Positions 54,501 through 64,000 of a stretch of 64,000 nucleotides of DNA are shown here, in pieces; positions within the stretch are counted from its first letter, which is position 1, and each line of letters opens with the position of its first letter. Origin of the DNA: Anthoceros angustus (lineage: Eukaryota > Streptophyta > Anthocerotopsida > Anthocerotales > Anthocerotaceae). The DNA lies in the NCBI GenBank assembly GCA_010909165.1, contig MU008168.1, positions 930,001 through 994,000 on the forward strand, given 5' to 3'. The notes under the pieces were generated by a model. The model worked only from the letters and a program-made list of their open reading frames with translations, did no database searches and was not told where the DNA came from. The position numbers and the translations under genes were made by a program.

Positions 54501-57500
54501 GGCACAATTGCTGCACAAAATATGCAGCCTGCATACGAATCTCTTTTGAAACTTCTGGACCAGCAAAATTCATGACTGTGGGGATCTGCACCATAGCAAA
54601 GTTGGCAGCCATTCCTGTAGGTAAAGACAAGAGGAAACCAACCATCACCCAGGTCGAAATGCCTTACCACACCAACAAGGCAAGCATTCTCCTGAAAGTC
54701 AATATTGTTCTTCACTATCTCATTCAGCAATACCAAGACAGCGTGCACAACCTGAGGCATAATGAACAGTTGAACACACAGTCAGTCGGACTTTGAACAA
54801 AGCTGCTCACAGGTGTTAGTCAAGATTGCTTTCCACATTGTCTCTATCCTCAATTGTCTAAGTGACAACTAATTGCACAAATGACACATCCTCACCCTAC
54901 TATTGTTGACGTCGAGAATCTCCAGCAGTGGCATCACACCATGCTGATTTATAAGATGGCTCTTTTGCTCCGGGGATTCTGACAAGATGGTTACAAGTTT
55001 TTGACAAGACTCTAAAAGAATGTCTTCCGGCCCATCTGGTTTGAGAAGCCCTATCAATCGTGTGATCTCCAGTGCCTGTACCAGCGAAAGTGAATTACAG
55101 AGAAAAAGAAAACAAAAAATGCCAAGGGTCACAGCAGCCGGGTAGGTGACAGCTACCAAAAAGAAAACCAAAAAATGCCAAGGGTCACAGCAGCCCGGTG
55201 GGTGACAGCTACCAAAAAGAAAACCAAAAAATGCCAAGGGTGACAGCAGCCAGGTGGGTGACAGCTACCTGCTTAGCAACATAGTCCCGCCCCTCAGCTT
55301 CTCTTTCGTATCCCTGACATTCACAATTCGTCTGCCATCAGGATCCCAGTTCAAGCATACAAAGGGCATCAACCACCTCACAGCCATTCTTACCAGGCTG
55401 TCTATGTCTGCCCTCTCACATTCAGTGCCATCACCAATTCTGGATAGAACATCCTCATCACTTCTTCGAGAAGATCGGGCAGAATCCCTGTGAAATTTTT
55501 TGGCCATCTTTGCCTTCAACTTTGCTGCCAGACTATCTGACCCACTTCTGAATGAAGGTGAAGTTCCCCGTGCAGGCACCATGTGAGAGGTTGAGCTGGT
55601 GACACCAGCTGCCTCCAAAGTGGAGCCCTGCCGTGCTCCATCAAGGGGCTCCTCAATCAGGTCATCCAGTTGAGAATCTGCAGGTGTGTCGCTGAACTTA
55701 TCCAGGCCCACTGCAAAATGTGGTTCCAAATCCCTGCTCTGAGGATAACAGAAATTAAGCATGTGAAGCAGATTTGATTCAGTAGTGCGACTTCATACAG
55801 TTAAGTTTCATGTTTGCCCTCTCACCACTACAAGTCTCCAAAGCACAGACGAAGAAACTATCCCCACCAGCAAGAAACACAAAGCAGAATCCCAAGACAA
55901 ATTTCATTGGACGGGTGAGATTTGATGTGAGACCTGCAGGAGATGTGACGACCTAGTGGCATGCACATTTGAAGCCGTAGGATGATTTTCGTGACTGCTT
56001 GAAGGAACCCCATTCATGTCACCATTTTCTTCCTGCTTTGACACTGTTCCTCTCTTCTCAGTTGGCCCCCTTTCTGCAGATGTTGCTCCACTTTCAAGCC
56101 CATTCTGGTCACTTGAAGTAGGAAACCCATCCTCCAGCTCCTGTGAGGTTCTTGTTGACCTACATGGGACATGCCAGCACCGGAGTCACACTCCTTAGGT
56201 CACTTTCTACTCCAACCATTTTTCTGCCCACACAAGACGTTCGCACTCCATTGATCCTTCCAACTTTCCAATCCCTCTGCAAGTGCACCGAAACGGGGCC
56301 AGGACAATCCATTCAGCCAGCAGAGGATCTCAACGACTCCTTAAGAAGAGAGGACTCACCCCACGTCCCCACCCAGAACCCTATCCAGCTCTCTCGTGTG
56401 GACAGAGCTTGGTAGAGTTCGCTTGGAACTCCGGATCCATGGATGTTCCAAAAGTGTCCTGGCATCTGGTCTTAGCTTTGCATCCTGTTCCCCAGGAAGA
56501 GCAATGAATCAATTCATCCAACTATTCTTACCAGCTCTGCAAACAGCACCACCACAGCTTTGACCAGGTTAAGTCTTACCTTCCGAAAGCATTGGTGCAA
56601 AAAGTCCACAATGGAGGGTGATAAATGCTCCGGTATCGGTGGGTGATCATCCTGCATAGAGAATGGAGTGAGAATCTTGTGGAAAAAGAAAACTTGCTCT
56701 TGGTTCTTGGACATACATTAAGGGTCCACTGGGGTTGCAGGTGTGCACTTCCAACTAAGTAGGGGTGCAGTCTGTGGTAAACAAGACCGACAAATGTACG
56801 CTTTCCACAGGTCAACACATCTCAAGTTGAAACAGTTGTAAAATACCTGAACAATCCTGAAAAGAGCTGGCATGGGTTGGAGGTCATAGTAGGGAGGCAC
56901 ACACGTGAGCAATTCAATCACGGTGCAACCTACACTCCAAATGTCAGATGCTGTACTCACACCTGACATATCGATGACCTGTGACCGAACCAGAATGTTA
57001 ATCCCAGATGAAAGCCGAAGACAAAACGATGAACACCAACAGCCAGACAAACAACACAGCCAAGCGTTGCAGGAAGGACAGTTCTGTGTGAGATCTGTAT
57101 CACACCTCAGGGGCCATCCAGTATGGTGTGCCAACCACTGAATGTGTGTTCACATCAGCCTCAGTCAGTTTCGTGGCAACACCAAAGTCTGCCAATTTGA
57201 CAAGACCCTGTACACACCAAAAACTGAGTGAAGTTAGATCTAGGTTGCAGACATGTATTGTGACGACAAATGCACATTAGAAGTCAGAACTTCTAGAACC
57301 AGGAACAGATGGAAGCTGCACCTCTTTGGTAGTAAGAATATTGGCACCCTTAATATCCCTGTGGATGACTCCCTGTTCATGCAGATATACAAGCCCCTCC
57401 AAAACCTGTCCCCAGAAACATAAATAAATAAATGAGTAGAACAGAGATGCTTCAAAGAGCGGCGGCTACCTCATCCTATGTGAGGCATTCGCATTCACAT

Positions 57501-58484
57501 TCACAGCAATAAAAGTTCAGCTTGTACTAGTTTTCCCAGATGCTTTCATCAGAAAGTGAGGTCAAACAACAAGGTGAGTTCCAATCAATGACTTGTCTTT
57601 CAGAACAGAACGAAGGGGAAGCACGGTGGTGGCAGGAAGGGGAACCTGTTTGATGTAGACTGCAACGAGTGACTCGGGAAAGGCCCCAAATTTATTAGGC
57701 TTGATGATATTAGCCAGAGAGCCATTCTCAACATACCTGTAATACGGCTGATAAGACAGTTGAGAAAGAGGAATAGGTGGATGTTCAAAAGCATGGTGGA
57801 AAGAGGAGGAAACGATTCCGTACTCGAGTATGATGTAGAGGTGAGTCTTCGTCTTGAAGGAGCCCAAGTACTTGACAATATTCTTATGGTTCAGGTTCTG
57901 CAGGCAGAGAGTCGTAATGTGATTAAGGTCCTCCGTGGTGGAAGCAATGAAGGGCAGGTGTGAAGTTGGCGGAAGTCTAGGTGGCTGGGGCGATGCAGAT
58001 AGATACCTTGAGCAGGTCGATCTCTTGCTGCAGAAAGACGTGCGCAGTTGAGGCGGCATCAGCAGCAGCAGAACACAAGTCAGCTACAGGGCAGCGAAGA
58101 TGAGGAGGGAAGATTTGATGGCAGGCGGGCACGAGGGAAGAAGAGAAGACAAGGTACCATGATGCTGGCAAGGTCCTCCGCCGGGATATTCTCCCAGGTA
58201 ACCTGTTTGATAGCCACAAAGTCGCCATTGTCCAAGTCCAGCCCCTTGTACACCCTCCCATATGCGCCCTTCCCAATTTCATCCCCCAAGAGCTGTGGCA
58301 GCAAGAAGGGAAAGCAAAACCTAAATGAAGAGGGGAACAAGAGGAGCGCAAATTGAAGGTGTCGGGCAATACATACACGCAGGCGGCGGGGTGGGGGCAT
58401 TGTCGATGTCGTGGCTTCACTTACGTATTTGTCATTGAGAGTCTTGGATTGATGAAAGTGTGAGGATGCGTTCTGGCGCGACAT
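51517..58484 (-). CDS. MAP3KE: MAP3K-epsilon-type kinase with armadillo-like C-terminus
   Basis: The start [20 protein letters not shown] matches the family. Kinase exons: 58484-58425, 58292-58158, 58027-58007, 57897-57824, 57736-57646, 57405-57322, 57207-57106, 56978-56847, 56651-56580 and about 56484-56360. Motifs: [49 protein letters not shown] variable linker follows (55394-55738 clear; 55.9-56.3 kb uncertain). C-terminal armadillo-like exons include about 55077-54894, 54167 to about 53580, 53215-52872, 52802-52668, 52584-52178, 51933-51819 and 51693-51517, ending [21 protein letters not shown]. The protein is related to yeast Cdc7/Cdc15; in Arabidopsis the pair acts in pollen plasma membrane integrity and cell division. 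A frame change seems needed near 53575 (SENHF to LQQLADEL), either a missed intron or a base error. Confidence 0.92.
55099..55267 (-). repeat. 57-bp triplication at the start of a MAP3K-epsilon intron
   Basis: Three copies, each reading on the coding strand GTAGCTGTCACC, then a GC-rich part, then a pyrimidine tract TTTTTTGGTTTTCTTTTT. The first GTAGCT is the donor of the exon encoding [11 protein letters not shown]; the next exon starts at about 55077 ([15 protein letters not shown]). Confidence 0.85.
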
Positions 58485-59099
58485 GATATGCAACAGGATC
58501 TGACTCTGAAGCACGGTCAGCTGCCGTCATTTTCCAATCAAATAAAGAGCCGAGCTTCCATCCTGTGCCTGTGGTGCGGAATGCTCCAGAGCCTAGGTCA
58601 ATTGGTGGTGGGCGGCGTCGGGATGACTCAGGATGGCGTGGATTCCGCAGGGCGGCCGGCGGTCTGCTGCGCTGCTGCTGCTGCTGCCTCCCGAGTCCCC
58701 ATCATATCCTAATCCTGATGCCACCGCTGATGCTACTGCTGAAGCTGCTGCTGCTGCTGCCTGCTAATGCTGAGGACCCAGGAAGGAGGAGGAGGCGGCG
58801 GCGGCGGCGGCGGAGGGAGACAGCAGTGAGGTCGTCAGGAGATGCTGAATGCTGCAGCTGCAGCAGCAGCTCCTACAGCTGGAAACAAGAGGCGAGGAGG
58901 ACGCATCCATAATGGAAGCCGAGCAGCCGAGCAACGGGGTCGGAGGCGACGCAGAGGAGAAGACAGAGCAGAAGAGAGCAGGGCAGAGACGAGCAGAGGC
59001 GGAGAGGGCCAGCCCCGACCAGCCTGCTGGGCAGACTGATAACAAGGGAAGGACGAGGTGGGTGAGGAGAGGAAAGGGGAGGGGAGGAGGAGCTGCTCC

Positions 59100-59290
59100 T
59101 GATTCCGGCTTCCTGCTCCTGCTCCTGCTCCTGCTGATGCTGCTGCTGCTGCTGCTGATGCCTGCAGCTGGTGCTGCTGGGCTGCAACTTGCGGGGGTAG
59201 GGGAAGGGGAGGGGGCCGCTGGTGCTGGTGCTGGTGATGGTGGTGGCTGGGACCCGACCCGACCCGACCCGGCCCGACCCGATCCGCCCC
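59100..59290. repeat. CTG-type and GACCC-type simple repeats
   Basis: CTGCTCCTGCTCCTGCTCCT at about 59106-59160 passes into CTGCTGCTG; GACCCGACCCGACCC at about 59250-59282. A CGG run is at 58793-58813 and a GA run at 59497-59524. Confidence 0.9.
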
Positions 59291-59699
59291 GAAGAGGCCC
59301 CGAGCCTAGGCAAGCCGAGGCAAGCCGAGCCTGCGTGCCTTCCTTCCTTCCCGATGGCCTGTTAACAGCCTTTGGCTTGTGTGCTGGTATCAAGAGTTTT
59401 GTGAGAGCTCCTCCTCCCTGGCTCCGCTCCTGCATGACCAACCTCCCATATCTATCTCTCTATCTATCTACATGCATACATAATCGTGTGCAGCGTGAGA
59501 GAGAGAGAGAGAGAGAGAGAGAGCCAGGCCCAGCCAGCGAGCGAGAGAGCGTGAAACAGAGAGAGAGAGATTAGGAGTATTTTTTAGGAGCGGGCCACAG
59601 AGTTAGAGTTAGAGAGAGATAGAGAGAGAGGGGAAAGGAGAGTGCGGGTGCCTGGGCCTGCGCCTGCGCCTGCTTGCCAGCCCAGTCCAGCCAGCCAGA

Positions 59700-59772
59700 G
59701 TCCAGCATTCCAGCATTCCAGCATTCCCGCATTCCAGCATTCCAGCATTCCAGCATTCCAGCATTCCAGCCC
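59700..59772. repeat. 9-bp array CATTCCAGC, about eight copies
   Basis: Near-perfect CATTCCAGC units with one CCCGC variant. Being a multiple of three, it opens false reading frames on both strands. Confidence 0.95.
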
Positions 59773-61820
59773 ACAGCCAAGCCAGCCAGCCAGCCAGCCG
59801 GGTGTGCTTTACTCGTGTCAGCTGTTTCTGACACAAATAGACCGGGCATCGTAGCTTCTGCAATCTGCAAATGCCAATGCCACGCTCATGGGTTCCATCA
59901 ACCCCTTTCCTTTCATCACCCCCTACCCTTCACATGGAATGGCATCTTCATCCACCGCCCCTCAACTCAAACACAAACTCAACTCAATTCAATTCAATTC
60001 AATTCAAATTTTATGAAGGTGTTCCACATGTAGGTCTCAAATCCAAGCGTCCTCTTCAAGGATGAAACCATGAAACCATGGCTATGGACGTACGTATGGC
60101 TGAACTTTGTTGCTATGTGCTGCCCATGGACCATGGACCACAGCCATGCATGTCGCAGCAGTTTGTCTGTGGCCGGTTCCAAAGTGACACGTTTGGGGAC
60201 CGGCCCGTGGCATCCATGTCACCACGATGCCCACCAATCGCCTCGGTGTGGTGTGAACCCGCCCTTTGGAGCCCGCGTAGCTTCGCAGAGAGTCCACGGC
60301 GTGTGGTATGTATAAATGTGCATGGATGTACTGCTCTTTCATGCTCCTTTATGCACCTCTTTTATTGCACCGCTGCTGCTGCTGACACCAGGTATGTGTA
60401 TACCTACTCTGGAATCTGTACTAGTCTAGGTATAATAAGTGATAGACCAAAGTCTGCTGGAGTAGGGAAAAAATACTTCTTCACTTTATTATGACTTTAT
60501 AATCTTTTACCAAAATATATATGGTAATAGATATTTGGGTCTATTGAAAGAAAAAGGAAGTTTGTGGTGAATTGCTGAATAAGTAGAGATGAATGAACTA
60601 TGGGAGTTTTATGGGGACTTGTGAGAGCAACTAATGGGCTCCACACCTAAAGTCACCTCCAATATTTGTGATGTCATGTCCGGAGAAATGGAAGGACCTA
60701 AGTAGGATTCAAGTCATCTGGCAAGACCGATTTCCTACTCATAATATCCGTAAGGATTGCATGGTCGACGAGATAAAACGGCCTACCTTATCAGGCCTGG
60801 GGCCGTTCAAGATGCATCTTTTCCTATCCTTAGGTGTCGTAGTGTCCCAATGGAGAGAAGCAGGTGACCTACGTACCATTGGGGTCGTCCCAGATGCATC
60901 TCTTGGCATGCATGTACTAGGGGACAAAACGACTAACATGCTGCTGGGTCGTCCAAGGTACATCTCATGTTGTCATTACTGTCCTCATAAAATCGTCCAA
61001 GGTGCAGCTCATATTGCCATTACTGTCCTCATAAAACCTAGATATCGCTAGGATCGTGGAAGATATATCTCTTACTATCGTCCTTGTATTGTACTCAAGA
61101 TTGTTCTACATGTATCGTACTTAAGATTGTTCCACACATATTGTACTCAAGATTGTTCCACACATATCTCTTTTTTCTATTCAATAGATCACTGTCTTGA
61201 TCCACTCTATGTACTTTAGACTTTCCATTCGATAGATCACTGATCCACTCTACGTAGGTACTCTAGGTACCAACCAAGTCCCTTGACGGAAATGTTGTCC
61301 TTAGTGGACTAGAATAGAGTCCTTTCTTCTTCTTCTTCCACTCAGTCAACTAGATTCAGTCTTCTACGTTTGTACATATGTACATGTGAGTACTATGGAG
61401 GCATGCTCCTATGCTTATACTGAGAATATGGCTACTAGAGAATATGTATGTAGAAGAAAACCGATTTCCTATAACACATAGACAAGGTAGATTGTAGAAA
61501 TATACTCTATATGTTGATAGTTTAGACAAACAATGATGCAAGTTGTCCGGTAAATATATAAACTTTCTATGGAACTAGTTCAGGGCACACCATGATGCAA
61601 ATTGTTGGGTACTAGGTACCATGACGGAAATGCCATCCTCTGTGGACTACAATAGGTTCTTCTTCTTCTTCTTCTTCTTCTTCTTCTTTCATTTCCTTGA
61701 TTTTTTTTTTGTGATGCATATATCCTTGGTTGGGTGTTGTTTGTGCTGATGCCGACCGGTGGTGTTGTGGCTAGATCGCTTAGTAGAGGTGCGAGAGATC
61801 TGGCTCTCACCACATGCAGG

Positions 61821-62038
61821 CACCAATTCGCTAGAGCTAGCGGAGATATGGCTCTCAACACGTAGGCATCTATGGTTCTCATCGCGTAGGCATCAATCCG
61901 CTAGAGGTGGCGGAGATCTGGCTCCCACCACATAGGTACCAATTTTTTTGCATCTATGGCTCTCATCGCGTAGGCATCAATTCGCTAGAGGTGGCGGAGA
62001 TCTGGCTCCCACCACATAGGCACCAATTTTTTTGCTGT
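61821..62038. repeat. 70-83-bp tandem repeat, three copies
   Basis: Units contain CGCTAGAGGTGGCGGAGATC followed by TGGCTC and CACCAATTTTTTT; the first copy is diverged. A further decayed copy may continue to about 62120. Confidence 0.8.
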
Positions 62039-63063
62039 CTTAGAGTGTGGTTGGAGCTGACAGAGATTTGGCTCTCGCCAAGCACAAGGTGGCTGGAGCT
62101 AGGAGAGATCTCGCTCTCACCAAGCACAAGGTCCCCATGACGGAGGTTGGATTGGAGGATAGGAAGGCGTTTGAATTGGAGGAGCACAAGAGGTTGCAAG
62201 ACATGCCATCCTTCATGTAGCACCAGATTCATTGCTCGGGCACCGAGCCTCTTCACCCTCAATGCCACAGTGGAAAACTATTTCTAGCTTAGCAAATCTA
62301 CAAACAACTTATGACCAACATACAAACGGTGACCAACATAGTTTCGAAGACTGAAGTGTTCATTGCAAGTTGAGTAAACAAAAGCTGTACATAATCAAAG
62401 TGAATTATGCTTATAGAGATAACCTTAGTTATGATCTCCTTCATGGATTGTTTTGGCAAGAAAGTGTGAAGCTAACTGTTGGAGACTTCACGTATGTGTA
62501 TGTGCGTGACATATAGAACTCTATAAAACGATAGATAATTTGGATTCATAAATGAACTTATAAAGTAATAACATCAGCTATGAATATAGTCCCGATAATC
62601 CTACTCTTATAGGTATATAGCCTTTCATCTCATATCATATACAGGTGTTATAGGCACAGTAGACACGGAGCCGAATCACTCTTGTCTTACCATGATCCTT
62701 GTGGTCCCCTTAAGTGTTCAACGGTAGATGGGCCCTCCTCATGTCGTTAGGATCTCAATAAAGATACCACTTTCATTTCATTTCATTTCCTTTCCTTTCC
62801 TTTGGTTTGGTTTTGTTTTATTTTTGGTTCCGGTTGCCTTTCTGTCTTCCATCTTCTCCCCCTGGCGTAGAGGCCCTCAGTCGCCAGCAGCAAGCAGCAG
62901 CAGGAGCAGCGGCCGCGACCATTACACCATCACCACTAACCCGGTCCCTGATCCCTAGCCGACCGTACCCGAACTCCACCACTTGAGGCGATAACGCGTC
63001 CCTTGGTCGTCTTGTCTCGTCTCGAGCAGCCAAGCCAAGCCAAGGAAGCGAAAGAAGCGAGGG

Positions 63064-64000
63064 ATGTTTTCCCTGCTGTACGGTCTGTGGAAGTATCTCT
63101 TCAGCAAAGCGGAGTTCCATGTGCTCATTCTAGGCATCGACAAGGCTGGCAAGACGGTGCTGCAATTTGCCCTGCAAAGCACGCACCAGCGAAGGCTGGC
63201 AGGGTCATCCTCCTCATGTCTCCTTTCCTTTCATGTCCCCGCAGACTCTGCTGGAGAAACTCAAGACACTCTACTCCGATCTCGATGGACTTCCCCCGGA
63301 TCGGATTGTGCCTACAGTAGGGCTCAACATTTGCAGGGTGGAGGCGCTCAAGTCGAAGCTCATCTTCTGGGATCTCGGGGGTCAGGTGTCACCCCTCGCT
63401 TCACCCATTTCTCCTTTCCCTTGTCCCTGCTCAATGGCCACTCATCTTTCCCTGGCCTGTGCAGCTTGGCTTGCGGAGTATATGGGAGAAATACTATGAA
63501 GAGGCTCATGCAATTCTTTACGTTGTGGATGCTGCTTGCCAACCTCGCCTTGAAGAGTCAAAGTCTGCTCTAGGTATGTATCTTCCCTTCACGGTGCTGC
63601 CGTCTTCTCCTTATCTAGGTGGTGCAGGAGCGGAAGTAAACAAAGAATGAATGGGTGCAGCCAAGGTTCTTCGACATGAAGATTTAGCTGGGGCACCAAT
63701 TCTCATCTTTGCAAACAAGCAGGTTGTTGCTTTTGCTACCGTTTCGTCTTACCGCTCAGTTACGCCACCAGCAAGTGCGCAGCACCCCTCCTCGCTGCCT
63801 CTCTCTTTCTCATGTGCGCCGTGGCCTTGTCTGTGCTTTGCTTCTAGGATCTAGCAGGAGCTTTGACAGCTGATGAGCTGTCCAGATATCTTGGTCTCAA
63901 AGAGCTGAGTGAGCGGGCGTCCATGGTCAAGGCAATCTCTGCGTATGACGGGTAACCAGTCGGCAAGGTTGGGTTTGATTGGATGGTTGTTGTTGCCAAG
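63064..64000 (+). CDS. ARFRP1: ARFRP1/ARLB1-type small GTPase, 3-prime end beyond the window
   Basis: The exons 63064-63156, 63245-63385, 63465-63573, 63661-63722 and 63848-63951 join in phase; the next donor GTAACC is at 63952 and the last exon is outside. The protein starts MFSLLYGLWKYLFSKAEFHV. P-loop GIDKAGKT (residues 24-31), switch region RIVPTVGLNI, WDLGGQ, NKQD. Unlike ARFs there is no glycine at position 2, so no myristoylation, as expected for the ARFRP1/Arl3 group. The residues LRSIWEKYYEEAHA are typical of it. In animals and yeast this GTPase acts at the trans-Golgi and recruits ARL1; a similar Golgi role is inferred here. About 30 C-terminal residues are missing. Confidence 0.93.

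Larger units (their letters stand above)
58485..63063. other. Microsatellite-rich intergenic DNA between divergent MAP3K-epsilon and ARFRP1
   Basis: The first about 1.1 kb is GC- and purine-rich with CTG, CGG, GACCC and GA runs and should contain the MAP3K-epsilon promoter and leader. 59700-60005 has a 9-bp array and a TTCAA array. 60600-62300 has short diverged duplications. 62770-62830 is CT/TTTCC-rich and lies before ARFRP1. No gene is recognised; long open frames here follow simple repeats. Confidence 0.5.

Noticed and set aside
58849-59574. 241-codon plus-strand frame upstream of MAP3K-epsilon
   Set aside because: It is driven by CTG, GACCC and purine simple repeats, has no domain, and is mirrored by an equally long frame on the other strand. 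Treated as promoter-side low complexity.
59592-59870. Minus-strand frame with repeated MLECWNAG
   Set aside because: A direct product of the 9-bp CATTCCAGC array; no independent evidence for a protein.

Overview
The window is nuclear DNA from a seed-free land plant. The genes are plant-specific or plant-typed: PTAC10, an armadillo-type MAP3K-epsilon, a RAN remnant and PLS-class PPR proteins. They have many small GT-AG introns and are surrounded by decaying Ty1/copia DNA. Two PPR copies end in a DYW-type domain with a KP motif in place of the PG box and with the terminus GRP. This is the DYW:KP class known from hornworts, lycophytes and ferns, the lineages with U-to-C organelle RNA editing. 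A lycophyte or fern fits best; the species cannot be read from the window.

Layout. 1-6445: sequence of unknown origin, then a complete but broken Copia element (LTRs 1022-1232 and 6231-6440, 5-bp duplication CTTAC). 6446-8522: degenerate repeat-rich DNA. 8523-17250: a DYW:KP PPR locus that has been duplicated, shuffled and damaged, plus three copies of its 3-prime flank. 18219-21336: an intact RCK-family (MHK/MAK-like) kinase of 17 exons whose upstream region is shared with the PPR duplications. 21337-27438: AT-rich intergenic DNA with several tandem arrays and a possible ABCG remnant. 27439-31303: a large PLS PPR gene with about ten near-identical triplets, ending in a PG/WW box. 31645-34911 (minus): PTAC10, 11 exons, convergent with the PPR gene. 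36244-42533 (minus): a younger Copia element (duplication ACTTT). 43731-43954: RAN GTPase C-terminal pseudogene. 44918-46100: unidentified exons and a Ty3/gypsy-like gag remnant. 46700-51500: low-complexity and tandem repeats, and a long hairpin. 51517-58484 (minus): MAP3K-epsilon. 58485-63063: microsatellite-rich intergenic DNA. 63064-end: ARFRP1/ARLB1-type small GTPase, cut by the window end.

Themes. Three loci are predicted to serve organelle gene expression (the KP PPR locus, the PG/WW PPR gene and PTAC10). The KP PPR locus and the RCK kinase share duplicated promoter and leader DNA, including a short patch of kinase leader inside the second PPR copy. The two unrelated Copia elements both carry a small leader ORF starting MPRR between the primer-binding site and gag. 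Exon boundaries were placed by hand from GT-AG sites, reading phase and remembered family sequences; no alignment program was run.
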